From the NCBI GenBank assembly GCA_021018995.1, contig CM037584.1, positions 173,308,317 to 173,372,316 on the forward strand: 64,000 bases of DNA, in the 5' to 3' direction. Below, one piece after another: positions 1-12,700 of this stretch. Source of the stretch: Chloranthus sessilifolius (lineage: Eukaryota > Streptophyta > Magnoliopsida > Chloranthales > Chloranthaceae). A program made the translations under genes and the position numbers. The stretch's first letter is position 1. Every line of letters begins with the position of its first letter. Under the pieces are notes generated by a model that did not search any database, had not been told where the DNA came from, and saw only the letters and a program-made list of their open reading frames with translations.

Positions 1-728
1 CAAAACTGAAACGAAATCCGAGATTTTGAACCTTGATCCGTATTGATATCAGTGATAGGTATTGGTTGTCAAATAATCTATTTGTTGATTTATTTTAAAT
101 TTTGACGGCCTTGTTCGAAAACTTAAAACGCCAAATATTGTTGGAAAAAAAATTCTACATTTCATATATTTATGTTTCATGGCATTATAAAGAGAATAAA
201 AGGAAAGAAAGTGGTCCTCATGTAGAAACTCAAATTCTAAACATGAAGGTATTTTAGACCTAAATCAATTCAACCATTTAGGTTGCTGCAATTGAGTTTC
301 TCACCAATACAATTAGGTTTTTTTGCATTTCAAAATTATTGTAGTAAAAAAAAAAAAATTTTATAAATAATAAGGGCTATTGTTTTTCTGTTTAGACAAA
401 AGCATTATTTTCTAGATTCTCTTTCATATATACTAATCAAACATGAGAAATCAATTTCCAATGGAAATGACTTCTCAAAAGGTCTAATCTGTGACGACCC
501 AAACCAACATGCTACAATATTGTCCAGTTTTAGGCTTTAGTCCTCGTCCTGATTTTGTTTCTGACATAGGCATGATGTTTTGCTATCTTCACCCAAAATG
601 CGTCATGACATGCAGTGTCTAAAATCACATATGATATAGCACAGGGTTAGAACTTTTCCCTATTGGATGTAGGACTATTACAATCCCCACACCTTATAGA
701 AGAGTCATCTTTGGCTATGATACCATTC

Positions 729-1396
729 TGTGATGACCGAGACCTACATGCCACAATATTATCCGGTTCTGGGCTTAGGTCCCTGCCTTGATTTTATTTC
801 AGGCATGAGCGTTACGTTTTATCGTCCCCACCCATTATTCCAATGAACGCTATATATCGCCTTCCCCATTTCATATTTGTGTGAGCTTAAGTCTCTACTT
901 TCTTAACATCTAGTATCTTAATATATTCATATTGTATCTTTTCTTAAACTTAATTAGAATGGGTCACGGTGTGATAGGCTTCACTAAATCACGCTTTTCA
1001 AGAGACGGATTTCATAGTAACTTGTATATAATTTGTGTGACATCTCATACTATCATAGAGGGTTGCATCCGTACATAGACGCCTATATTCCAAGTTCTGC
1101 GTGACTGCGAAAGAAACTTCACCGTGATGAAGGCTTATATAATATGTCATGTCTTATTCTTAACTTATATGCGTATGCCTTATTGTAATTTTTTATATAA
1201 TTAATATTATATGATGATGATGAATATATATAAGAAGGAAATTATAATATGCACCCTAAGAATTGAAATAAAACAGAAAATAAGAATATTTAACTAAATT
1301 TATTTTGTGATTGAGTTAAAAATACACTTCATTGGGATCAGTTATATCTATGAAACTTGGTGATTGATTGGTATAATAATCAGACGTGTTTCGGAT
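729..1396. repeat. Left arm of a large inverted repeat, LTR-like
   Basis: This stretch runs TGTGATGACC... to cagacgtgtttcgg and is closely similar to the reverse complement of 2929-3625 along almost its full length. Immediately left of it is gataccatt, the complement of a degraded TGGTATC primer-binding-type sequence. It may therefore be an LTR rather than a transposon terminal repeat. A shorter, more diverged copy of the arm start lies at 489-728. No coding sequence was found. Confidence 0.7.
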
Positions 1397-2928
1397 CTTA
1401 AAGGGGCACTCATGTCCATTCAAGGGCTGTAGGAGTTCAGAAAATAAGTTGACCCCTTAAACTATAGATTGTTGTCTGAAAAAAGTTATTTAATATATTT
1501 TGTATAGTTTTAGTATACAGGTTTAGAGATAAGTTGAGCATAAAATAATCTAAGAGTTAAAAAAATAACGTCAAATCCGTACAACCTTTGATCATCTAAA
1601 ACTTATCCCGACTTGCAGCTCAATTTTGACCTTTAAAACATTATATTCGTAAAATTGCTATTTCACTCAAAGTTGTAAAGCTCCTTGTCTTCTTTCTAAT
1701 GCCACAAGAATCACATCAATCCGAGTTCGGAGTAAAAAGTTAAGTTTTGAGTAAAAAGTTATGGCTAAAATATCAAGGTTGTGCTTGTTGAAAATTTTGG
1801 CCGAATTTTACAAAAATCTAGAAAAAACGACCGAACGATTTTGGGCCGAATTTTTTATGTTTCTAAAGCCCGAAATTAGTCTAAATTGGGGGAAAAAATT
1901 TTAGGGCGTCGAAAAAAGAACCCTATAAAAAGTAAAGTTAGAGTGAGGGATCTCTCTCGTTTTGTATAATAGTTTTGGGAGTTTTTTTTTGGGTTTCTAT
2001 CATTTGAAAATAACTAAATAATTTAAGATGAATTTAGAGACACCCACTTGTTGAAGCATGAATTGATTCCCACGACATTTTGAATTGACGGAGATCGGAT
2101 TCGAGCGACGATTTGCCCGAGTTATGTAGCGAGAAACCTTTTCTTATGATTGATAGATCGCAACGACAAGGAGCCTTAATGGTAGAGATTAGGCTCCATA
2201 ATAGGATGCACACGTCACCGATAAGTTTGGAACCCACAATATAGTTCCGTCGTGAAAAGCAATGAAGATCCGGTGATGAGTTGTGAAAGATGGCACTGCT
2301 GAAACTTTTGTAGGGAAGAGAGAACAAAAATAGACGGCTGAGATAAAAAGTGATATATTTTTAGATCTCATTCTAGGTTCTTTATTTATAATAGAATGGT
2401 AATTAGAGAATGAGTCTAACTAGGAAAGTCTGATTAGCTTGAAAGAGTAAGAGTCTTTTTTAGATTCAAATTGATTACTAAATCAAATCTCATAATTAAA
2501 GGAATTAAATTTTACTTTAGTTGTTTTATGGCAATAAGATTCTTTGGATTTTCAATTGCTATTTTTGTGTAACCCGAATCTTAATTAGAATTTTCAAAAG
2601 GTGTGAGTCATGATAGGGTGTGTGTTAAAACACTAAGTCTTGGTGCTTCTTAGATTAATCACTATTAAATATGATCAAGAAAACCCGGGTCATAACATTC
2701 AGAGAAATGCTACTTCGATTCAATTCGATAAATTTAAAAAGATTCGAAGTAAATTCAAAGGATTGAAAAATCAAGCAAATGTGTGATAAAAGTTTAGTAG
2801 ATTTTATATTCGGAGAAATTTGTGGCAAAAGTTGAGAATATTTTAATTGATGAATGAATATAAGTCGAGTTCAATCGTAAGGAGGGGAGAATCATATCGT
2901 AGTGACAACAATTTATCGTAGTGTAAAC
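1397..2928. other. Spacer between the inverted-repeat arms, no gene
   Basis: AT-rich DNA with a somewhat GC-richer patch near 2030-2340, which resembles LTR sequence in texture. Short open frames on the minus strand here have no recognisable family. I see nothing I can annotate as a gene. Confidence 0.5.
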
Positions 2929-3625
2929 ATTCAAAACACGTCTGATTGTTATACCAATTAATCACCAAGTTCTATAGATACAACTAACCCCAATGAAATG
3001 TATTTTCGACTCAATCACAAAATAAACGTAGTTAAATATTATTATTCTCTGTTTTACTTCAATACTTCATATTAATTTTCTTCAATAATATAAAATGCTT
3101 AGGATACATATTATAATTTCTTTATTTATATACTTACCATCGTTATATGATAATTATCATGTAGAAAATTACAATAGGACATATACATATAAAGTAAAAA
3201 TAAAATATGACACATTATATAAGTCTTTGTCAATGTAAAATTTCTTTCACGATCACGTGAAACTTGAAATATAAGTGTCCATGTACGAATGCAATCCTTT
3301 ATGGTAGTATGGAATGTCATATAAAGTACATCTAAGTTACTACGAAACTCGTCTCTTAGAAAGTTTTGTTTAATGAAGTTTATCGCACCGTAGCCTATTC
3401 TAATTAAGTTTAAGAAAAAAAATATGAATATATTAAGATACTAAATGTTAAGAAAGTGAAGACTTAAACCCACACAAATATGAAATAAGAACAACAATAT
3501 GTAGTACCCATTGGAATAATGGGTGGGGACAACGAAACGTAATGCCCGTGCTAAAAACAAAATAGGGGCGGGGACCTAAGCTTAGAACCGAACAATATTG
3601 TGGTAAGTGGGTCTAGATCGCCACA
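2929..3625. repeat. Right arm of the large inverted repeat, beside the PRD1 3' end
   Basis: Inverted partner of 729-1396, separated from it by about 1.5 kb. It ends about 110 bp from the PRD1 stop codon, so PRD1 transcripts reading past their poly(A) site would enter it. Matching blocks include the reverse complements of ccccacccattattccaatg and cttggtgattgattggtata. I found no convincing 9-bp target duplication outside the arms. Confidence 0.7.
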
Positions 3626-3643
3626 TAATCAAACATCAAAATT

Positions 3644-3649
3644 TTTATT
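3644..3649 (-). promoter_or_regulatory. PRD1: Likely PRD1 polyadenylation signal
   Basis: AATAAA on the minus strand lies about 90 nt downstream of the PRD1 stop codon and just before the right arm of the large inverted repeat. The placement fits a near-upstream poly(A) element. It is called from motif and position only. Confidence 0.45.
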
Positions 3650-3735
3650 TCCACATGAAATCATTTCATAAGAAATCAACGATAAATTTGATTTCATTCA
3701 CTCTTTTGACTTTCCTATCAAACATATCCCAAGAG

Positions 3736-6700
3736 TTAAGTCATTTTATTATCTCTTGCAGAACACTCTTGAAAAAACATTTCTATTTGTTCCAACAGTC
3801 TTGTATCGTCAGTTTGGTCTCCTCTTGGAGAAGACATAAGGTGAATGAGTAGCCCGCATATTTTGCCTAAATCCTCTGGGACGGCAAGCACCTTCTCTAA
3901 ATGCTCCTCCTTGTCCTCAGAACTACCCATGTACAAATGCTTTCTGCACATCTGCAATATAATGAACAAAACAAGTGTGACTGGTATCAAGTGTTGACCC
4001 AAAAACTAAATAAGATCGCTACGCAGCTTTCTTCCTCAATTATTTTGCTGGTAGATTTGGCCATGGGAACCCAAAAGAAGAGATTATATTTTGATTGCGT
4101 ATTTTGTAGATTACATGAAAATCATTAATTGTAATTAATCACCGACCATTATGAGATTAAAAAGGGTCGTTTCTCTATGAGTGTTAATTGAGTATTTATA
4201 TATATATGGGTTTAACAACCCACTAAATATACGAGAGACGTATGGTGTGGCAAAAAACCTACAATGGATTGAAGGGCATGAAAGCTAATGATAGGGTATT
4301 AGATGCTCGTGAGAAAACCTTAATGATCAAGGCAATGGCCAGCCTAGCGGTAGTTTTCTCGATTGATAACATATACGTCCGTTGGAACCCGGGCATCAAA
4401 ACTCAGCCGATACTGATACGTAGTGATACTATCTGTTTCTGGCCAAATCAATACTGATACCAGTTACCGATAAAAAAAAAAGGATACTGAGACTGATACC
4501 GAGCTTGCTACCTTGGCTGGCACCATTCTAAGTTGTACTGTGCAAGGGAATCTAATAGATAAACAACAAATTAATCAGAAGATGCTCACCTGGAAAACAC
4601 AATGTAAACCTGTGATCTGATCTGTGTTTAGATATCCACAGTTCCCTAACTCTCTAAACAACTGCACCATCTCTGCACTAACATTACTGGCTGAAAGATT
4701 TTCAATTATACCAGAGATGCAGGAACCATCAAACACTGATCTCATCCACTGGGGCTCCTTCTCCAATCTCAATAGAGCAATGGCTATATGAGCTGCAGGC
4801 TTGTGTTGATTCATGAATGATTTTGATGCCAAACCAGGGGCTGCCAAAGAGAGTGCCAATTCTTCCACAACCACTCTACACCACTTGTCACCTTTGATTG
4901 CTCTCTTCTCTTGCAATCCCACCTTCTCCCACCCCAGAATCATCGACAAACATAGGCCACAGTTCATGGCTACTTGGATATCTCCATAAAATAACAGGTT
5001 TTCGAGTATAGCCATCACAGACTCTAGGTACTTTACGGAGCAATTCAGCTCACCGCGTTTGATATTTCTCTGCTCTGAGATTCTGGTAAGCAATTCCAAC
5101 AGGCAATGTGAAGCAATCAGCTTGATCGAAGAGGAGCCGAAATGTAAAAGTCTGCATAAGTCGTGACAGCGAATGCAGATCATGGAGAGCGATTGGGTGC
5201 CAATCGATGACTGAAGAAAATCTTGCCAGTCAAGCGTCCCATATAAAAGAGCATTCAAACTGAGGAGAAAAAAGAACTTTAGCTTTCTGAATAAAAGGCC
5301 GTAGCCAGTGCACAAGGCTCCTGCTTTCAACAGTCTGGGAGAGGTTGATGGTACCGGTGACCTATCACTTTGGGCGGACAGCACTTGCCATCGCACCAAG
5401 GTCCAACCTCTAGAATGTTAGCTTTCTAAATAACAATTATAAATTTATATCTAGTTTTGGGTTGGAGAACTGAGATTACTTGCCTTCTGAGTGAGAAAAA
5501 GTACATCAAGAGCATGAAAATTAGAGTTTCTCCAGTGCTTGTTTCCTCATCGTGATCGACTAAAGCTGGACCTTTTGCACATGCTGCTTGTATTATGTTG
5601 TTAACTGAGGGAACCAAGGAAGTGTTCAGTAATATGGCTTTGGCAGCTTCCGTAAGAGTTTGGTTGGTGGAATGGTGCAGGATTAGGCAAAGAATGCTCA
5701 TTACTAAGTGCCCTTCTTCGTTGCATGTGTTGAAATCCAATGCGGGGATGAAAACTTCCAACAACTACAAAATAAGATGACTAGCTGGTTCTTTTTCAAT
5801 CGTAAGATAAAATAGAAGTAATACTAGAATGTACAAAGTACTAAAAATTTTGGAATCGGTCTTGGCTTGGTTTGGGTTATTGGGTATCAGTGATACAATA
5901 TATTACTAAATATATTTATCAGGTGATACCTTAGGCGCACATTTGCCTCGGGTGGCTCTGATACCAAGATGTATCACCTGATACATCACGATATCATATG
6001 AGATTTTGATCTGTGGAATGCATGATACATAAGAAAGGGGTTTTAGGCACCTTTGTAGTAGCTGGAAGCCAAGCTTCATCATGTAGGAGATTTTCAGGGT
6101 GAGCAAAGCGGAGGATGTTGAAAACTAGAAGCAAGCTGGTTATGAAAATTCCAGGGGATGAATTTATTGAATAATACAGAGAGCGGATTGCGTCGCTGAT
6201 ACCATGCTGGCAAAACTGGTTTGAAGCAGACGGGAAGATACTTATGATATCCGTAATGAGATCCATCACAGAAGAGATGTCCTCTTGAGTTTCTTCTTCT
6301 TGAAACTGTCGAAGTAACAATACCAGCAGCGATGTGACACAATTATCTCCTGACACTATCAGTTCCGCAAGTACTTTGGAGTGCACCGTCTGATCGGTGC
6401 TTCCGAGATTGCTAATCTGGGTCATTTTTGTGCTATTGAGTCTACAGAAATTTAGAATTTGGTTGGACAGTGGTCCATTAATCTTGTCTTGTTGAAACAA
6501 CCATTTCAAGGCCATTGGATGAATCCGAGTCGAAAGCAAGTCCCACTCTCCTTCAACTATCAAATCAAACAAAAGCCGTTCTGCTTCTGGACTGAAGGGT
6601 GCTCGGTTGCTCATCGTAGCGCTTCTAATAAGGCAATATAGATGCATCAATTGAGTCAACATCCCCGAATGAGCAATCCCGCATAAGAAATTGTTACTGT

Positions 6701-9700
6701 TAACTAGGATATATTCCTCTAGAGAAGCCAACATCTGGTTCTCATCCGCAAGTCTGGAGATTGAAGCATTAGGGATTTAAGATTGGAAAAATTACGAATT
6801 CAATACAACAAGGTCACGAAGATGAGAGTTTCAGTACCTGTCATCAAACAATGAGCTCGTATGTAATATCAAAAGAACTGCAGATTGGCAGCAAATTAAG
6901 TCTGAATCATGTGAGCTCCTCTGTCCAAGAAGAAAAAGCAAGTCTAGAGGATCCGATGGAAGATACGAAGCTGCATCTCTAATGGGTTTCCCAGCATCAT
7001 GCCCGAAAACCTTTTCAATAACCAAACTGAACATCATGTATACTCTCCATTTCATCTGATCGGATGGGAATAAACCCAAGCAACCAATGGACATACTGAA
7101 CCAAGATGAGGAAGTCAGCATCTCAGCAAACTTCCTAGTTTGGGCATCAGACCCCTGAGCCAGTATTGAATCGAAGGTTTCGAAGATTCCGAGTACTATT
7201 TCCTCTTCCACCACTTCATCAATGACCTTTCCAAACCATGGCAAAATCCGGGTTTCACATATTTCTATTATACAGTTTGCCAAGTCCATTTTATCAGAAT
7301 CCCTGTTGCAGTTGTCTTCACAACTGTATGCGTATGCTTCTTTTAGAAAGTATAGGGAATACAAAACATATTGATCTTGATCAGTATTTCTACATGGTGC
7401 AGAGAGAGATGGTAAAACTACATGCTGTAAGGCTTCTTGGAGCTTTAGTGCTAATTTTGGGATCTCGTGAGAGGATGGTGATTTCAGGAGAGCTACAATT
7501 GTTGAGCAAGCCATAGTGAAAGTTTCGGAAAGCATGCCGATCTCTCCGCCGGTATGCCTTCTAAACATCTCTGTCAATATCAGAACCAGTTCTTCGATTT
7601 GTGATCTCGATATGATGCCCGGGAAGTTGAAGATGCAACTCCAAACAAGTTTCAATGTAGGTGACTGAACTGGATGAAGAGGTATCTCTGCTACATAACG
7701 CAAAACTGAAACCAAAGTAGGAAACCCGATAGCAAGCCTTTGTTTGAATGCTTGATCATCTGTCGCTAAGAGAGCTAGAACTCGGAGACATGAGACAACC
7801 AGAGGATCCTTATTTTCTGCTCATTTTTATTAGAGAAGACAGCAATCAATTGTGATTACCAAATTAAACTGATTATAAAGTACTAAAGTATTGTGCAAAT
7901 GGTTCAAAATATCGTCCGATACGTGCCGGTCTTCTGGGTTACCAGGTCAATATATTCGAATATATCGACCCATACATATTGGTATGTATCGACCACGTCC
8001 AATACCGATACGTGTTGTCTGATACATATAGGTTTTGGAGGTGGCCAATACGTACTGGAAAACCGAGATTCTGAACCTTGCCTGAGTGCCAGGTTTGGCA
8101 CTCGGGTAATCTCCTTATCAAATAGTCAAGCCTCGAGAAGTGCCCAGTTATTTATGAGCATGCAGATTAGTGAAAGTACACTCATGTTTTAAAACTAATG
8201 GATGCATGAAAACCAGGGGAGTAAAATATATTAGTCCTTGATTACCTGACAATCTCAGTATTTCGAATACATAATCAGCAACATTTTCTTCAACCAATGC
8301 TTGAATCTGCTTGATCAAATATTCTGATAATAGGGAATGGAAGATCAAGTCTAGTGCACCAATCTGAACCTGGATGTTTGAAGAAAGGAGAGGGCCTTTG
8401 ATGGCATCAGCAAACAAGTTGATCAGAGGAGTATGGGCCGCAAGTTGTGTTGAATCTCGGAAGTTTTCGGATTCTCTGGAAATATGACCGTTGAGTTGGT
8501 TATTGGCAAATGAATTCTCCAAGTATCCTCTCCTAGCCAGCACTGTCAACAGGGCTGAAGAGGTAACAGTAGAAAATTATCACTCTTAGAAGAAAATTAG
8601 ATAAATCCATCTACATTGTAGTTAAGAGTTAAAATATCGGCTCAGAAAGCCAGTCATGTTAAGATTTAGATCGTCGAACACTCCTATGTGATTGACCTTC
8701 GAAGAAAGCCGAGACAAGGTGATCGGTAATGGCCCGAGCCTTCAACTACAAGAGAAGAAGGCTATCTACCTTCATGCCAGAGGATCAGGTGTCAATGGCA
8801 CCATTGATCAAAACCACGATTCTATCATCAACATATGGCTTCTCTCCATCCTCCAATACTGGCATGATGTATCTCAGTATAGTTTGATACAAGTTTGTAT
8901 CGGATGGTACACTGAAAACATACCCTATCAGTTTGTACCATCCGATACAACTGTCAACCAATACTGGTTTGTATTTTAAGGCTTTAATACTGAGATACAT
9001 CAAAAGGATAGATCTTGGTTTTATCCGAGATTGGGGTATTCTTTGTATCAGGGGATATGAAATGAGGGGTCTATGTTGGAAAAATTGGTTCGAGAAGCAG
9101 GAATAGACACACAGATCCGGTTCGAGGCACGAGAAATTTCCTTGTCTTTAAACCAAGTTTTGCCCCCACCACTTCAATCAAGTGGTCACCAACGGGTTAC
9201 CGGCAATATGGTTCCAGGATACAACGAACCAGATGTGTGTTCGTGTAATCAGATTTGGCGAATCTAATCAAGTTACCAGAACACCACAGAAGGGCGGAAC
9301 TCTGAAGAACATATCTTAAAATAAACAGGGATAAAAGAAATGTAAAAACGCAGTGTTTAGAAATGAGGGTCTTGGGTTCCTTTTATAGAAATCAACAAGT
9401 GCGAAACCGTTTGGGGAATGGACATATCCGTTGATAATAATTGAACGGACATATCTGTTGACAATAACTGAACGGATTTAAAAATCAAATGTTTGAAATC
9501 AATCGGTAAAAAATTTGGTTACACTTTTGTCCAAAAGGATTAACTAAATGCACCGCCACGCCACGTACACATGCTCGTGCCCGTGCCAGTCCCGGCCTGG
9601 CCCGGCCCGGCGTGCACATGTGTGTGTGTGTGACTGATGGGGTGCATGACAATGGAAGCTACAAAATTCGATCCCCCCTGGGTGAAGGCTACAAGCCTTG

Positions 9701-12700
9701 AGCCAATGCTTGAATATAAAACTCAAGACCCAAAAAATGTTTTACACGATGTGGGACTATTAAAATAAAAGACAAACCAAAAAGAAAAACTTGACTTGAT
9801 ATTTTAAAATATCCAACAATCCCCCACAATTTTAAAATATCTAACAATTCCCCACAATTTTAAAATATTTAAAACAGAGTAAAGCCAAAAATACGTGCAT
9901 AAATGAAAATGTTTTACATACTTGAATTTTCACTTTAGTGAAAATAATTCAAGTTTGTCAAGGTCTTTAGTGAAACTAAGTCTTGAACTAACGATCTTAT
10001 ACGTCAAACCGGAACTATGTCACACACATATTTCACATAGTTGGTGTTCAATAAAAGGTTAGCACATTTAGGCCTTATGCTAGTACTCTGGTTTTCGTAA
10101 GTGTTTATGAGATAAGTCATGTCTCACTGAAAACGGCTCCACCTTCACACTTATATAGGTAGACCTATAAGAGATGTCCCTGTAGCTTTAACATCTCAAC
10201 ACATAGTGCTATAGGACTATTAAGAGCAAAACTCAACCTCCCCTTACCCATTACAGGTAAAACACTACTCTTCCTGGGATGTATATGAAACTTATTTCTC
10301 ATTAATGTAGTGTCCTTTAGTCGTCACAGGTTTATGACTTGTTTTTCCCTTTAAACTTAAATATTGCTTAAACAAATATTAGGTAGGGTTCCCATCATAA
10401 CTGGCTGTTTAGGTTTAATGACTTTAAACTCATCCCAATTGATGTCTTATAAATCTTATCTATGCCAAGGCTTTTAATAAACGGATCCGCCAGGTTTTCT
10501 ACAGACATGATCTCAATTACTGAGATAACTCCATCTCTAAGTAATTGTTTTACATAGCTATGTCTTAGACCAATGCATCTATTTTTTTCATTATACGTTT
10601 GACTATAAACCTTTGATAGTGTTGCTTCACTATCATAATGTATAGAGAAAGGTGGCAATGATTTAATCATAATTGGAATTTCTATTAGTAAATTTCTTAA
10701 CCATTTCGCTTCTTTTCCACTGGCTGTTAAGGCAATGAATTCTGATTATATAGTGGAATGTGTGATGCAAGTTTGCTTCTTTGATCCCCATGAGATCGCA
10801 GCACCTCCAAAAGTGAATATTCATCCACTTGTGGGCTTTGATTCTTGCGAATCAGATATTCAACTTGCATCGCTATATCCTTCTAAAAATTAAGGATATC
10901 CTGAAAAATTCAAACCATAATCAATAGTACCTTTTAAATATCTAAAAACATGAGAAATAACATTTCAACGAAATGAACTAGGGTTACTTGTAAATCTACC
11001 ACAAATGCAATGTCTGGCCTTGTACAATGCATTGCATACATAAGGCTACCAATAACCTTTAAATATTCTAACTGTTGCACACATCTTCCATCATTTTTAG
11101 TTAATTTATAAATTAATATCTAAAGGTGTATTGGTAGATTTTAAATCAAAATAATTGAATCTTTTCAAAATCTTTTCAACATAATGAGATTGAGTTAAAG
11201 TTAACGTATTCTCATTTCTTACAATTTTGATTCCCAAAATTACATTTGTCTGTCCCATGTCTTTCATGCTAAAAGAACTTAAAAAATATTTTGTTCCTAA
11301 AATAACTTTTAAATTAATTCCAAAAATAAACAAATCAACTATATAAAGACATTATAACACCATGATTATTAGAAAATTTATAATACATACATTTATCTGC
11401 TTCTTTAGTTTTGAAATCAAATTTAGTAATTGCATTATCAAACTTTTCATGTCATTGTTTTGGTGCTTGTTTTAACCCATAGAGAGATTTAATAAATTTA
11501 CAAACTTTCTTTTCTTGTCCAAGAAGAACAAACCCTTCTGGTTGTTCCATAGACATTCTATTAAATTACCATTTAAGAAAGTGGTTTTAACATTCATTTG
11601 ATGGATAATTAACTTATATATAGAAGTTAAGGCAATTAGAAGTCTTATGGTAGAAATTTCAGCAATGAATGCGTAGGTATCAAAATAATCAACACCTTCT
11701 TTTTGTCTATATCCTTTGACAATCAATCGTGCCTTAAATTTCTCTATAGTTCCATCTGTTCTAAGTTTTCTTTTAAATATCTATCTACACCCTATGGGTT
11801 TTGATCTTTTAGGTAAGTTTACTAATTTTCATGTTTTGTTTCTCATTATTGAATCAATTTCATCATTAATAGATTCTTTCCAAAAGACACTATCTCTAGA
11901 TTTCATAGCATCGTGTGATAGGATCATCGTCTACATTTAGACATAAATGTTTCTTTGTACTTTTAGTCATATTTCCTTCAATCAAATAGATATAATAGTC
12001 TTTTGAAAGACTAGTTTCAAATAGGTGATATTTACTTCGTCGAGGTTTAATAATGACCTCTTCATCACTTGAAATTCAATAACTTCTTTAGATTTAGAAG
12101 ATTCTCCATCTTCATAAGTTTGACTTTCAATATTTAATTTATTAGATAAAGTAGTAAATTTAGATTCATAAAATATAGCATCTCTAGATTCGATAATAGT
12201 ATTTTTATCAATACTATCATTAGATTCCATAACTAGAAATTTGTAAGCTTTATTATTTTGTGCATAGCTAATAAACTCACACTCAACAATTCTAAGGCCT
12301 GTCTTAGGTCTTTTAGGATCTACTAATCAAGTACCCTACACCCCCACACTTTAAAATAGGTTAGACTAGGTTTTCTATTATTCTAAAGTTTATAAGGTGT
12401 AGTTAAAGTTTTCTTATATGAAATTCTATTCAAAATATGAGTAGCAGTGAACAAAGTTTCACCCCATAAATTTTTATCTGAATTAGCATTGACCAACATT
12501 GCATTAGTCATTTCTACTAATGCTCTATTTTTTCGTTCGACGACTCCGTTTTGTTGCGGCGTATAAAGGGCAGTCATCTCATGACGAATTCCATGAACTT
12601 CACAGAAATCGGAGAACTTATTTGACATGTATTCTCCACCCCTATCAGATATAATGGCTTTAATTTTTTTATTTAATTGATTTTCTATTAAAGCTTTATA

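Noticed and set aside
2034-2371. Two overlapping minus-strand open frames of 97 and 60 codons
   Set aside because: They lie between the inverted-repeat arms in LTR-like DNA, overlap in different frames and have no recognisable family or splice context.
5260-5399. Open frame extending PRD1 exon 8 upstream to an ATG at 5399
   Set aside because: The segment MVRWQVLSAQSDRSP has no counterpart in the family. The AG at 5260-5261 joins in phase to exon 7 and restores FFSLRSLN.
5470-5483. GT donor four bases inside intron 7 of PRD1
   Set aside because: Using it adds four bases and breaks the frame into exon 8; the GC donor keeps it.
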